DNA of 64,000 bases from Kiloniella majae. GTDB lineage: Bacteria; Pseudomonadota; Alphaproteobacteria; Kiloniellales; Kiloniellaceae. Positions 9,148 to 18,212 of the stretch are shown one piece after another. The DNA lies in NCBI RefSeq assembly GCF_002118315.1, contig NZ_MTSZ01000003.1, positions 620,001-684,000 of the forward strand. Reading direction: 5' to 3'. Position numbers and translations under genes: made by a program. The notes below the pieces were generated by a model. The model was not told the origin of the DNA and searched no databases. It saw only the letters and a program-made list of their open reading frames with translations. The first letter of the stretch is position 1, and every line of letters starts with the position of its first letter.

Positions 9148-10533
9148 ATGACGATTAAAGTCCACAATACTCTTGCGCGTGAAAAGCAGGATTTCGAGCC
9201 AATCGATCCTAAAAATGTGCGCATGTATGTCTGTGGGCCGACTGTTTATGATCTGGCGCATGTGGGAAATGCCCGTCCTGTTGTTGTCTTTGATACCTTT
9301 GCCCGTTTGCTGCGTTATGTTTACGGCGCGGAACATGTGACCTATGTTCGTAACATCACAGATGTTGAAGACAAGATTATTGAAGCCTCCTTGAAGTCTG
9401 GTGAGCCAATCGAAAGTATTACCAAGCGCACAACGCAAGCCTATCATGACGACATGGCGGCGCTTGGAGCACTTCCGCCTGACATCGAGCCGCGTGCGAC
9501 CGATCATATTCAGGAAATGATCGACATGACCGCAACGCTGATTGAAAAAGGGCATGCCTACGAAGCGGAAGGACACGTGCTGTTTTCTGTTCAATCCATG
9601 GCGGATTATGGTGAGCTATCTCGTCGCAATCGCGATGATATGATTGCCGGTGCTCGTGTTGAGGTCGCGCCCTATAAAAAAGACCCTGCTGATTTTGTGC
9701 TATGGAAACCGAGTAACGATGAACAACCTGGCTGGGAAAGCCCTTGGGGCAAAGGTCGTCCGGGGTGGCATATTGAATGCTCTGCCATGTCACGCGTTCA
9801 TCTGGGTGAGACCTTTGATCTTCATGGTGGCGGATTGGATCTTACCTTCCCACATCATGAAAATGAAATTGCACAATCCAAGTGCTGCAACGAAAAGCCT
9901 TATGTTCGTTACTGGATGCATAATGGCTATGTCGTGGTTAACGGCGAGAAAATGTCCAAGTCCCTTGGCAACTTCTTTACGGTACGCCAACTGTTGGACG
10001 AAGGTCTGAATGGCGAAGCACTGCGTTTGACCTTGCTATCTGGTCACTATCGTCAGCCATTGGATATCACCCGTGAGAAGGTCGCTGAGTTTAAGACACA
10101 ACTTGATCGCTTTTACGGCGCTATACAGGCTGTTGAGAAGATTGAAGTCTCAACCGATGAGGTTTCAGATGCTTTCCTTGAAGCTCTGAAAGACGACCTG
10201 AATACACCACTGGCGTTGTCTGTGTTGCATGATATTACAACGCAGTTGAACAAAACCACAGATGATCGCAAAAAGAACCGCAAGGTTATCGCTCAACTCA
10301 AAGGGCAGCTTTTGGCCGGGGGTAAATTGTTGGGAATTATCCAACAAGATCCGGAAGTCTGGTTCAAGGGGGATGGTGATGATAGTCAAGATATTGAGGC
10401 GTTGATTGCCGAACGCATTGAGGCCAAAAAATCTAAAGACTTTGCTCGTGCAGATGCCATTCGTGATGAACTGGCAGCTCAGGGCATTGAATTGTTAGAT
10501 AGCCCTACTGGAACGACTTGGCGCAGGAAATAA
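9148..10533 (+). CDS. cysS: Cysteinyl-tRNA synthetase
   Basis: Charges tRNA-Cys. 461 residues from the chosen start. Zn and active-site residues are visible: MYVCGPTVYDLAHVGNAR holds the first Zn cysteine and the HIGH-like motif. WHIECSAMS carries the second Zn cysteine, and GGGLDLTFPHHENE the His and Glu ligands. KMSKSLGNFF is the KMSKS loop. The open frame extends back to 9070, but those 26 codons overlap the gltX terminator and have no family counterpart. ATG 9148 has GGGAAAAG upstream and gives the usual MTIKVHNT start. Confidence 0.95.
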   Translation: MTIKVHNTLAREKQDFEPIDPKNVRMYVCGPTVYDLAHVGNARPVVVFDTFARLLRYVYGAEHVTYVRNITDVEDKIIEASLKSGEPIESITKRTTQAYHDDMAALGALPPDIEPRATDHIQEMIDMTATLIEKGHAYEAEGHVLFSVQSMADYGELSRRNRDDMIAGARVEVAPYKKDPADFVLWKPSNDEQPGWESPWGKGRPGWHIECSAMSRVHLGETFDLHGGGLDLTFPHHENEIAQSKCCNEKPYVRYWMHNGYVVVNGEKMSKSLGNFFTVRQLLDEGLNGEALRLTLLSGHYRQPLDITREKVAEFKTQLDRFYGAIQAVEKIEVSTDEVSDAFLEALKDDLNTPLALSVLHDITTQLNKTTDDRKKNRKVIAQLKGQLLAGGKLLGIIQQDPEVWFKGDGDDSQDIEALIAERIEAKKSKDFARADAIRDELAAQGIELLDSPTGTTWRRK

Positions 10534-10588
10534 TAGCAAAGATAATTGGGAAAATTGCAGTGCCAGTTTAAATCAATTGATGATCGTG

Positions 10589-10614
10589 AAGGGCCGAATT
10601 TTTTCGGTCCTTTT
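10589..10614 (+). terminator. Intrinsic terminator after cysS
   Basis: Arms AAGGGCCGAA and TTCGGTCCTT pair with one G-U wobble around a T-rich loop and run into TTTT. Confidence 0.7.
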
Positions 10615-10662
10615 GCGTTGTTGTTTTTACAAGCTCTGGATAATTCTTTTCTATGTTATATG

Positions 10663-11166
10663 TTAAGACTTATCCTCAAGTGAAGCTGCTGTCCTCGTAG
10701 TACTTTCTGTATTTGAAACTGGGGACAATAGCCCATTAATTCTCTCGTTAATCTGGCTTAGTTTTTCTTGCTGACTTTCTGTCAGATTCAAAATGTTTCC
10801 CTTAGGGCCGATGTCAGTATCAAGGGCCTTGGTGATACGGGTGTTGAGGTATTCCAGCTTCCATTTCATGCCAAAGGGAATGTTTCCATTGTTGGCTTCT
10901 GTTCTTGTAACAGCTTTATCGACCCATTTTTCCAATGAGTTGATCTTGTCATCATTGTCCGATGCAGATGGATTTTTTGCTTGAAGGCGGTAGTCAACCT
11001 GTAGCGCTTTCATAGCTTCTTGCGAGAGAGTGACCCTGTCTTGTGTTCTTGGTTGGTTTAAAGAGGTCGTTTCGCTTGATCTCTTGTGGTGTTGTGATGA
11101 GGGGATGTGTGGCACTGCTAGAGCAGTATTGGCTCTGTTTGTACGATGAAATAGGTTTATATGCAT
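10663..11166 (-). CDS. Hypothetical protein
   Basis: I do not recognise this 167-residue protein. The start is placed at ATG 11166, which has AAGGGAAAAGC just upstream; the frame extends ten codons further without support. The sequence is hydrophilic, with no signal peptide or membrane segment. A low-complexity Ser/Thr/Arg N-terminal third contains RVTLSQEAMKAL, a phrase reminiscent of short segments in flagellar or secreted regulator proteins. The rest is helical (SLEKWVDKAVTRTE, LTESQQEKLSQINERINGLL), possibly a coiled coil. It stands alone between cysS and a LysE exporter gene. Confidence 0.6.
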   Translation of the reverse strand: MHINLFHRTNRANTALAVPHIPSSQHHKRSSETTSLNQPRTQDRVTLSQEAMKALQVDYRLQAKNPSASDNDDKINSLEKWVDKAVTRTEANNGNIPFGMKWKLEYLNTRITKALDTDIGPKGNILNLTESQQEKLSQINERINGLLSPVSNTESTTRTAASLEDKS

Positions 11167-11349
11167 AAGCTTTTCCCTTAAGGAACAGGTATGCATAACA
11201 CAGCATTTTTTGTGCCAATAAATTTAAGTTATTGATCTTCTTTAAGTTGTTAGAATTATGGGATTTTTTTCCTGAAATAGTATGAGTTCTTGGGAAAAAG
11301 GTACCCAGTGATCAGAGGCCTCAAAGATCTTAACTTCTTTTATCTAGTT

Positions 11350-12000
11350 CTAGTTATTAGTGAAGGCAATGCGAAACGCCATGCCGCCTAGAATAGTAGC
11401 TGTGAGCCAGCGCAATAATGTTTTTATACCTCGACTTGCTTTGATCTTTGTAGCGGCTAAAGAAGTCAATGTGATGAGAACAACAAAAACAATATAGCCA
11501 TTGATATTAAAAAGAAGTCCCAAGGTGAGTGTTTGCCACACCACGTCCTGTGGTGCAGCATCAATAAACTGCGGTAGAAAGGCGAGCATGAACAGACCGA
11601 TCTTGGGATTTAGGAGGTTGGTTGTGGCACCCTCCAGGATAATACGTCCGTTTTTTGATTTGCTTGGAACGGATTGCTCTTTGTTCTGCGCCTCGCTCTG
11701 TGATGGTGTCGCTAAAATTTTGTAGGCGATGTAAAATAGGTAAATCGCGCCGGCAATTTTGAGTGTTAGAAAAGCAGTTTCAGACGTAGCAAGCAGTGCT
11801 GATATTCCCAATGCGGAAGCTGTGGCATGAACCATTGATCCCAAACTAATACCTACTGCAGCAAGCAATCCGGCTTTCTTACCCTGATGTGTTGTCTTGG
11901 CTAGAACATATGCCATATCAACCCCGGGTGTGAGGTTCAAGGCAATCCCGGCGAGAATGAAGGGGATAAGTAATGACAAGTCGGGAAGAAGCTGTGGCAT
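11350..12000 (-). CDS. LysE/RhtB-family amino acid exporter
   Basis: 216-residue inner-membrane protein with six likely transmembrane segments, the standard size of this efflux family. The N-terminal LTPGVDMAYVLAKT matches the conserved NLTPGPDM signature, and NLLNPKIGLFMLAFLPQF matches the NPK...F..FLPQF motif in the middle. The family exports amino acids such as lysine, threonine or homoserine lactone; the substrate here cannot be told. It is preceded on the same strand by a DUF805 gene, with a terminator between, so it is probably transcribed alone. Confidence 0.88.
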   Translation of the reverse strand: MPQLLPDLSLLIPFILAGIALNLTPGVDMAYVLAKTTHQGKKAGLLAAVGISLGSMVHATASALGISALLATSETAFLTLKIAGAIYLFYIAYKILATPSQSEAQNKEQSVPSKSKNGRIILEGATTNLLNPKIGLFMLAFLPQFIDAAPQDVVWQTLTLGLLFNINGYIVFVVLITLTSLAATKIKASRGIKTLLRWLTATILGGMAFRIAFTNN

Positions 12001-12013
12001 GTTTATTACTCAT

Positions 12014-12052
12014 AAAAAAAGCCCGTAAGATCTCATTTATCCTACGGGCTTT
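12014..12052 (-). terminator. Intrinsic terminator after the DUF805 gene
   Basis: On the minus strand AAAGCCCGTA and TACGGGCTTT form a stem followed by a T-run. It lies between the DUF805 gene (ends 12070) and the LysE-family start (12000). Confidence 0.8.
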
Positions 12053-12069
12053 AGAATCAATGAAAAGCT

Positions 12070-12507
12070 TTATTCAAAAACTTCGTTGATATTCTGTTCT
12101 TCGGGGAACCGTGAAGGCCCAAAACGATTTGGCCCTGCTGTTCCTCTCAAGAAGCCACATTCAATAAGAACCCAGAAAGCTCCGATGATTGGAACAAAAA
12201 TAATAAGGGTCCACCAGCCGCTTTTATCCCTATCATGCCAACGTTTAATAAGGACAATGATAGAAGGATAAAGGCCAACGATCGCAAATATAGTGCTTAA
12301 GAGACCACCGCCAGCTTCGATGCTATAGGTGCCAATCATAAAGTCCAAAGCGATGAGGACGATGTTGATGATGAAATATGGTAAAACGTATCTTAGCCAA
12401 TAATCAGACCGTGAAATACGCCCCTTTGAAGAAAGTAAAAACCATTTCCAGGAAAAGTCCTGGCTACCTGAAGCCACAGGTGGCTGTGTCATTGTGGAAT
12501 CTGTCAT
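12070..12507 (-). CDS. DUF805 membrane protein
   Basis: 145-residue protein of the DUF805 family, whose function is not established. After a soluble N-terminus come FSWKWFLLSSKGRISRSDYW, the family-defining entry, and then four hydrophobic segments. RWHDRDKSGWWTLI is the strongly conserved RxHDxxKSGWW loop. The C-terminus GTAGPNRFGPSRF is the usual GTxGxNRFGPDP-like tail. The start ATG follows a strong GGGGGGA ribosome-binding site. It has its own terminator. Confidence 0.88.
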   Translation of the reverse strand: MTDSTMTQPPVASGSQDFSWKWFLLSSKGRISRSDYWLRYVLPYFIINIVLIALDFMIGTYSIEAGGGLLSTIFAIVGLYPSIIVLIKRWHDRDKSGWWTLIIFVPIIGAFWVLIECGFLRGTAGPNRFGPSRFPEEQNINEVFE

Positions 12508-12761
12508 AAAAAAATCCCCCCAGATTCATTGTACAAAAAAGAAATTAACTCAAGAACACCTTAAGTTGGTCGCTTATATAACATTATTATAGTTGTGCTT
12601 CTATTGTTTTTATCTTGGCGAGCTGTGACGTAATTGTGAAATGTCTCGGTAATTGAAAGGATATTAATGAGTGCGTGAATTATGGCTGTAAGATTGACCT
12701 TTTCGTATCTGTGTGGTCAAAAGCAGGTATAAATCAATTTCACAAAGAAACTTGTAATAAA

Positions 12762-14375
12762 ATGTCGTCAGACTCCGTAAACGAAAACCGTGTTTTTCTA
12801 TTTGATTCCACTCTGCGTGATGGTCAGCAGACACAGGGAGTGGATTTCTCTGTCGCTGATAAAATTGCGATTGCGATGGGATTGGATACGATTGGCGTTG
12901 ATTATGTTGAGGGAGGATGGCCGGGAGCCAACCCGACGGATAATGAGTTTTTTAACGAACGCCCTGATCTTAAAGCAGCTCAATTTGTTGCCTTTGGAAT
13001 GACACGACGCCCCGGACGGTCTGCCGAGAATGACCCCGGACTTGCGCCTTTGGTTAATTCGGCTGCTGATGCAGTTTGTATTGTTGGTAAGACGTGGGAT
13101 TTCCATGTTGATGTTGCGCTGGATATTACAAAATCAGAAAACATCGACATGATTGGTGAGTCCATTGCGTTTTTGAAAACGCGTAAAAGTGAAGCAATGT
13201 TTGATGCAGAACATTTCTTTGATGGCTATAAAGCCAATCCTCAGTTTGCTATGGATTGCCTATTATCAGCATACGATGCTGGTGCGCGCTGGATAGTCCT
13301 TTGCGACACCAATGGTGGGACATTACCACAAGAAATTCGTCAAATCGTGAGTGAGGTGACGACTAAAATTCCAGGTACGCATCTTGGAATTCATTGTCAT
13401 AACGATACTGAGAATGCGGTTGCGAACTCTTTGGCGGCGGTTGAAGCTGGTGCGCGTCAAATCCAAGGCACACTTAATGGGTTGGGCGAGCGGTGTGGCA
13501 ATGCAAATCTTGTCTCATTGATACCATCGCTAAAGCTAAAAACACCTTATGATATTGGCGTGAGTGATGAACAGTTGCGACGTTTGACGTCTGTTTCTCA
13601 TATGCTGGATGAACGCCTTAACCGAGCATCATCTAGTAATGCGGCTTATGTTGGGCAATCTGCCTTTACTCATAAGGGGGGATTGCATGTTTCTGCTGTC
13701 GAAAAAGACCCGAAGACTTATGAGCACATAAACCCTGAAGATGTTGGTAACAGACGTCATATTGTCGTGTCGGATCAGGCTGGACGTTCGAACGTTTTGG
13801 CTATGTTCAGGGATATGAATATCAATCTGGATGTTCAAGATAACGGCAAGATGACAACCTTGTTGCAGCGGGTGAAAGACCGGGAATACGAAGGTTATTC
13901 CTATGATGGTGCCGAAGCCAGTTTTGAGTTGTTAGCGCGACGTGCGTTTGGTGAAGTGCCGAAATATTTCTCTCTGTCGCGCTTTCGGGTTATGGACGAT
14001 CGGCGCTTAGATGCAAAGCATAATCTGGTGACTGAATCTGAAGCCACGGTCCGTCTGGATGTCGGCGGGAATGAGATCATGGAAGTTTCGACCGGTAACG
14101 GCCCGGTAAACGCATTGGACTGTGCCTTAAGGAAGGCGCTGTTGCCTTTCTATCCAGAGCTCGAAGATATGGTACTTCTTGATTATAAGGTGCGCATTCT
14201 AACACCACAGGATGGAACGCGGGCAGTGACCCGTGTGATGATTGAATCAGGTGATAGCACAGGACGTAGATGGACTACCGTTGGGGTCTCGCCAAATATT
14301 ATCGATGCGTCGTATAACGCGATTAACGATGGCATTACATGGAAGCTTTACCATGAAAAAGCCAAAAGCATTTAA
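12762..14375 (+). CDS. cimA: Citramalate synthase, CimA type
   Basis: Condenses pyruvate with acetyl-CoA to (R)-citramalate, the first step of the pyruvate route to 2-oxobutyrate and isoleucine. 537 residues from ATG 12762; the frame is open 29 codons further up without family likeness. The LeuA-family catalytic barrel shows FDSTLRDGQQTQGVDFS (catalytic Arg and metal Asp), CDTNGG, and GIHCHNDTENAVANSLAA with the metal-binding His pair. NGLGERCGNANL and the C-terminal LeuA-type allosteric domain (from about residue 400) follow. The CimA branch is distinguished from isopropylmalate synthase by the QTQGVDFS wording. The TrmJ-like gene follows 32 bases on. Confidence 0.88.
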   Translation: MSSDSVNENRVFLFDSTLRDGQQTQGVDFSVADKIAIAMGLDTIGVDYVEGGWPGANPTDNEFFNERPDLKAAQFVAFGMTRRPGRSAENDPGLAPLVNSAADAVCIVGKTWDFHVDVALDITKSENIDMIGESIAFLKTRKSEAMFDAEHFFDGYKANPQFAMDCLLSAYDAGARWIVLCDTNGGTLPQEIRQIVSEVTTKIPGTHLGIHCHNDTENAVANSLAAVEAGARQIQGTLNGLGERCGNANLVSLIPSLKLKTPYDIGVSDEQLRRLTSVSHMLDERLNRASSSNAAYVGQSAFTHKGGLHVSAVEKDPKTYEHINPEDVGNRRHIVVSDQAGRSNVLAMFRDMNINLDVQDNGKMTTLLQRVKDREYEGYSYDGAEASFELLARRAFGEVPKYFSLSRFRVMDDRRLDAKHNLVTESEATVRLDVGGNEIMEVSTGNGPVNALDCALRKALLPFYPELEDMVLLDYKVRILTPQDGTRAVTRVMIESGDSTGRRWTTVGVSPNIIDASYNAINDGITWKLYHEKAKSI

Positions 14376-14407
14376 ACAAGCGTTTGATTTCGAAAACGGA
14401 GAATACA

Positions 14408-15208
14408 GTGGCGGGTACTGATTCCACGCAACCAACTTTGGCTCAAACATCAAAAACAGGTGGTCCGGCGATTATTCTGGTGAAACCCCAGCTTGGCGAA
14501 AACATCGGGATGGTTACCCGAGCCATGTTGAACAACGGGCTTACAGAACTGCGTCTTGTGAAGCCCAGGGATGGGTGGCCTAATCCTGCGGCGGAAGCAT
14601 CAGCGGCGGGCGCGATTGAGGTGTTGGAAAAAGCACAGGTTTTCGAGACGACAGAAGAAGCAATTGCGGACTTGCATAAAGTCTATGCGACGACGGCGCG
14701 AACACGGGATATGACCAAACCAGTGGCCGTTCCACATTATGCTGCGAAAGAAATGCGTACTTTTGATCAATCGGGCCAAAAAGTCGGTGTTCTCTTTGGC
14801 CCGGAAAAAGCAGGTTTGCATAATGATGATGTTGTGCTGGCTGACACCGTTATCTCGGTTCCGCTGAATCCCAAGTTCTCTTCGTTGAACTTGGCACAGG
14901 CTGTCTTGTTAATAGCCTATGAGTGGTTTCAACAGGGGGCAAATGTTCCGAACGAAGAACTTTTGCTTGGTAGTTCACCGTTGGCGACTAAAGACGAACT
15001 ATTGAATTTTTATAAGCGTCTTGAAGCAGCCTTGGATGAATCAGGTTTCCTCTGGCCACCGGAAAAACGACCGAACATGGTGCGTAATTTACGGAATATC
15101 TTCCAGCGCGCTCATTTAACTGATCAGGAAGTCAACACGCTGCACGGCGTCGTCAAGACCTTACAACTTGGTCCTCGGGTACAAAAGCCAAAGAAACAGC
15201 AGAAGTAA
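14408..15208 (+). CDS. trmJ: TrmJ-type tRNA (cytidine/uridine-2'-O-)-methyltransferase
   Basis: SPOUT-class RNA methyltransferase, probably modifying the ribose at position 32 of tRNA using S-adenosylmethionine. 266 residues. The N-terminal IILVKPQLGENIGMVTRAM is the family's VxPxxxxNIGxxARA motif with the Asn-Ile-Gly core. LFGPEKAGLHNDDV and ISVPLNPKFSSLNLAQAV are the knot region that binds AdoMet. The start is set at GTG 14408, with GGAGA five bases upstream; an in-frame TTG at 14384 lacks a clear site. It is probably cotranscribed with cimA. Exact target is inferred. Confidence 0.82.
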   Translation: MAGTDSTQPTLAQTSKTGGPAIILVKPQLGENIGMVTRAMLNNGLTELRLVKPRDGWPNPAAEASAAGAIEVLEKAQVFETTEEAIADLHKVYATTARTRDMTKPVAVPHYAAKEMRTFDQSGQKVGVLFGPEKAGLHNDDVVLADTVISVPLNPKFSSLNLAQAVLLIAYEWFQQGANVPNEELLLGSSPLATKDELLNFYKRLEAALDESGFLWPPEKRPNMVRNLRNIFQRAHLTDQEVNTLHGVVKTLQLGPRVQKPKKQQK

Positions 15209-15225
15209 CTCTTTTATTGATAAGC

Positions 15226-15272
15226 AAGAGCGCAAAGTGAAGTGATTAAACTTTCTACCTTGCGCTCTTTTA
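15226..15272. terminator. Bidirectional terminator between trmJ and the M24 gene
   Basis: Arms AAGAGCGCAA (15226-15235) and TTGCGCTCTT (15260-15269) lie between convergent genes, with a T-run on the plus strand. The loop is long at 24 nt. Confidence 0.7.
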
Positions 15273-15276
15273 AATT

Positions 15277-16431
15277 TTATCCATTCGCAATCAGATCAAG
15301 CGGCATCTTTGAGAGATTTTCACAACCCTCTTTTGTGACGACAACCGTCTGTCCGGGGCACATGGCGGTGTTGTTATCACTATCCATCAGGATCATGTGA
15401 AGGAAGAAGACCATATTCTCCTGCACTTCTACGGGATTGCCATGATAGAACATAGGCCAGTCCATCCAGTTCGGCGCAAAAGTTGTCCCAAGGCTGTATC
15501 CGGTGGCGTTAAGTCGATGTTCCTGCATACCTGCTTCATCGGCTACACGGGCATAGGCATCAAATACATCACCGACGGCCGCGCCGGGTTTTAGGGTTTC
15601 CATGCAAGCAGCCATGGCATCCGTTGCTACCTTGTGCATTTCAATCTGGCGAACGGTTGGGGTGCCAATCACAATGGTACGCATCATGGCGGCGTGATAG
15701 TGGCGGTAGGCTCCTGCCCATTCCAGTGTGATCTGGTCTTCGGCATCAAGATGTCGGCGACCCGTAAAATAGCGGCAGAGCAGAGCATCTTGCCCAGAAC
15801 CAATGATAAATTCATTTCCCGGATAGTCGCCGCCGCCTTTGAAAACGGCACCTTGCATGGCTGCGAGAATATCGCCTTCGAAGGCTCCGGGCACGCAAAG
15901 CTCATTTGCTTCGCGGAGCGCATTATCAGCAAGCTCAGCCGCTTTGCGCACATACCCTAGTTCAGCAGGGCTTTTGATGACCCTGAGCTGGCTCACGAGA
16001 TCAGATGCATCTTCTAGCCTACAAAAACAATCCAGTGCAGCATAAAGGCGGCGCCCGTTTCGAGCTGTTAATCCGTAAGATTCAAGCTCGACTCCAAATG
16101 TTTTATCTTTTCCACCGTGCTCGTCGAGAATCTTCCGAAGCTCCAGTTCCGGTGTTGCATCGGGGCCATCTACCCATACTCTCACATCATCAATAATCGA
16201 TGTATGTTTGGCCTGACGTAAATCTGCTGATCTGGTAAGCAACGTCATTGTTCCATCGGAACCAAGGTAGAGGCACTGAAAGAAAACGTACCCGAAAGTA
16301 TCATATCCGGTAAGGTAAAACATTGATTCTTGACGGAAAATTAACATTCCGTCCAAGTTTCTTTTTACCATTTCGTCAATGATTTTTTGACGACGTTGGG
16401 CCAGTTCCTCTTCGGAAAAGTGGATTGCCAT
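15277..16431 (-). CDS. M24 (pita-bread fold) family protein lacking metal ligands
   Basis: 384 residues from ATG 16431. A creatinase-type N-terminal domain (FRQESMFYLTGYDTFGYVF) precedes a C-terminal pita-bread domain. In Xaa-Pro peptidases five residues (Asp, Asp, His, Glu, Glu) bind two metals. Here the aligned positions read EWAG (238), YHAAMMRT (248), GYSLG (Tyr312 for His), FFLHM (His345 for Glu) and CPGQT (Gly360 for Glu), so none is kept. This pattern, with GYSLG and FAPNW, resembles the metal-free creatinase and ectoine-hydrolase-like branch. It is therefore probably a small C-N hydrolase and not a peptidase; the substrate is unknown. No ectoine genes are nearby. Confidence 0.72.
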   Translation of the reverse strand: MAIHFSEEELAQRRQKIIDEMVKRNLDGMLIFRQESMFYLTGYDTFGYVFFQCLYLGSDGTMTLLTRSADLRQAKHTSIIDDVRVWVDGPDATPELELRKILDEHGGKDKTFGVELESYGLTARNGRRLYAALDCFCRLEDASDLVSQLRVIKSPAELGYVRKAAELADNALREANELCVPGAFEGDILAAMQGAVFKGGGDYPGNEFIIGSGQDALLCRYFTGRRHLDAEDQITLEWAGAYRHYHAAMMRTIVIGTPTVRQIEMHKVATDAMAACMETLKPGAAVGDVFDAYARVADEAGMQEHRLNATGYSLGTTFAPNWMDWPMFYHGNPVEVQENMVFFLHMILMDSDNNTAMCPGQTVVVTKEGCENLSKMPLDLIANG

Positions 16432-16656
16432 TGGTTTAACCTCGTTAAATGGGTAGTTCTGCTGACCTGCAGGAAAGATATTGAAAGGTATCTTACGCAG
16501 GCTTTGCAATCTGTACAGCGGGAAATAGGTTTGACTTTTGGATGTGTATCCGTATAGTCGCGCCTGCATTCCCGGGAAAGTGGGGCGGCTATGGCCTGTT
16601 CCCCGTCCTTAATTGGAACTACCGGGACACCAAACTTAATATATAGGATATCAGAA

Positions 16657-17274
16657 ATGTCCAAGCGTATCGCTGCTAAATATAAAATTAATCGCCGTCT
16701 TGGCGTAAATCTTTGGGGTCGCCCAAAAAGCCCCCTAAACCGTCGTGACTACGGCCCTGGTCAGCATGGCCAACGCCGCAAAGGTAAGACTTCTGACTTT
16801 GGTACACAGCTTATGGCCAAACAGAAGCTCAAAGGTTACTACGGCAATATCGGTGAAAAACAGTTCCGTCGTTACTTCGCGGAAGCTAACCGTCGTAAAG
16901 GTGACACAGGTCAAAACCTTGTGGGTATCCTTGAAAGCCGTCTGGACGCTGTTGTTTACCGCGCGAAATTCGTACCAACTGTATTTGCTGCACGTCAGTT
17001 TGTGAACCACGGTCACGTAACTGTAAATGGTAAAAAAGTGAACATTCCTTCTTATCTTGTGAAAGAAGGTGATGTGATCGAAGTTAAAGAGAAAAGCCGT
17101 CAGATCCCAATGGTTCTGGAAGCTGTAGAATCTGTTGAGCGTGAAGTTCCAGAATATGTAAATTCCGATCTGAAAGCGATGAAAGCTACTTTCGTTCGCG
17201 TTCCTGAACTTGCTGATATTCCATATCCAGTTCAGATGGAACCAAACCTGATCATCGAATTTTACTCCCGCTAA
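16657..17274 (+). CDS. rpsD: 30S ribosomal protein S4
   Basis: Primary 16S rRNA-binding protein that starts 5'-domain assembly of the small subunit. 205 residues, exact family size. ATG 16657 follows ATAGGAT. It begins with [16 protein letters not shown] and continues [18 protein letters not shown], typical of alphaproteobacterial S4. The S4 RNA-binding domain ([14 protein letters not shown]...[18 protein letters not shown]) lies in the middle. It is transcribed alone with its own terminator, outside any ribosomal operon, as is usual for rpsD in this class. Confidence 0.97.
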   Translation: MSKRIAAKYKINRRLGVNLWGRPKSPLNRRDYGPGQHGQRRKGKTSDFGTQLMAKQKLKGYYGNIGEKQFRRYFAEANRRKGDTGQNLVGILESRLDAVVYRAKFVPTVFAARQFVNHGHVTVNGKKVNIPSYLVKEGDVIEVKEKSRQIPMVLEAVESVEREVPEYVNSDLKAMKATFVRVPELADIPYPVQMEPNLIIEFYSR

Positions 17275-17324
17275 TCGGGACGAAAATTCTGCCAATGATT
17301 TTCGGTGGCATCAAATGGTTATCA

Positions 17325-17358
17325 AAAAAGGTTGTCAGTTTTGCTGGCAACCTTTTTT
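17325..17358 (+). terminator. Intrinsic terminator after rpsD
   Basis: Arms AGGTTGTCAG and CTGGCAACCT pair with one wobble around a 5-nt loop, followed by six T. Confidence 0.85.
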
Positions 17359-17423
17359 ATTTCCGTAATTCGTATTGTCTCGACTGTTTTAAACCTCTGT
17401 GCTTTTGACCAAAGATTTAAAAC

Positions 17424-17753
17424 TTAAAAGCTTTCGATACCAGGAAATTTACATTCGCCCCTTGTATAGATTTGGCTTACGCGTCCAAAACGATGCTGAA
17501 CAATTTGTAAATAACCTTTACAGTCTTCAAAGCGAATATAGGTCTCGTACCCAAATATCCGGCGCTTATTGCGAAAGTCTCTAATTGTTCTTTGCGAGGT
17601 AATCTTGCTCTCGTCGATTTTATACTTCGTGAGAACGTCTTTGATTTCTTGTGGATAAGGACTTATTGAGTTCGCAGATACAGGATTATTGATAAATAAA
17701 AAGAGTAAACAGAAAATCGTGAACGGCTGCATAACGTGTTTTATTTTAATCAT
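17424..17753 (-). CDS. Small secreted hypothetical protein
   Basis: 109 residues from ATG 17753. The N-terminus (MIKIKHVMQPFTIFCLLFLF, then a signal-peptidase-like site near PVSANS) is a signal peptide, so the mature protein of about 85 residues should be periplasmic. The mature part has two cysteines (EDCKGYL and RGECKFPG) that could form a disulfide, and several basic residues. I recognise no family. It follows grxD on the same strand, but a terminator separates them. Confidence 0.6.
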   Translation of the reverse strand: MIKIKHVMQPFTIFCLLFLFINNPVSANSISPYPQEIKDVLTKYKIDESKITSQRTIRDFRNKRRIFGYETYIRFEDCKGYLQIVQHRFGRVSQIYTRGECKFPGIESF

Positions 17754-17784
17754 GTTACTTGTTCTCTTGTGCAGTGCTAGAGAC

Positions 17785-17809
17785 AAAAAAAGGCCGCATA
17801 AAGCGGCCT
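17785..17809 (-). terminator. Intrinsic terminator after grxD
   Basis: On the minus strand AGGCCGC and GCGGCCT enclose a 5-nt loop and run into seven T. It ends the bolA-grxD transcript. Confidence 0.85.
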
Positions 17810-17829
17810 CTTTCGATTGTCAGAGAAGG

Positions 17830-18171
17830 TTAAGAAGCTTGTTCTTGGCTCTCTAACCCCTTGTCCTTGAAAAACTGTTGAAGCTCTCCGGTCTGGAACA
17901 TTTCGCGAAGAATATCACAACCGCCAACGAACTCGCCTTTGACGTAAAGCTGTGGAATAGTCGGCCAGTTACTAAAATCTTTAATACCTTGGCGAATGCT
18001 TGGGTCTTGAAGAACGTCAATACCAGTAAATTTTACGCCGAGATGTGTGAGAATTTGGGCGGAAGTTGCGGAAAACCCACATTGTGGAAATACAGGTGTT
18101 CCTTTCATGAAAAGTACAACGTCGTTTTCATTTACTTCCTGACGAATGCGTTCAGCGACAACGTTATCCAT
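17830..18171 (-). CDS. grxD: Monothiol glutaredoxin Grx4 type
   Basis: 113-residue monothiol glutaredoxin that binds and delivers [2Fe-2S] clusters with glutathione and partners with BolA proteins. The CGFS active site is in PVFPQCGFSATS (Cys31), preceded by VVLFMKGTP. WPTIPQLYVKGEFVGGCDI contains the cis-Pro and GG glutathione-binding elements. The adjacent upstream bolA-like gene on the same strand (41 bases away) fits the known Grx4-BolA heterocomplex and suggests an operon. Confidence 0.95.
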   Translation of the reverse strand: MDNVVAERIRQEVNENDVVLFMKGTPVFPQCGFSATSAQILTHLGVKFTGIDVLQDPSIRQGIKDFSNWPTIPQLYVKGEFVGGCDILREMFQTGELQQFFKDKGLESQEQAS

Positions 18172-18212
18172 AGGGTCTATTCCTTGATAGTATTAATTTA
18201 ATAGGTGGGCTT

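Noticed and set aside
15277-16431. Annotation as DMSP lyase DddP, also an M24-fold protein
   Set aside because: DddP is longer and keeps several metal ligands; this sequence lacks them and its wording fits the creatinase/ectoine-hydrolase-like branch better.
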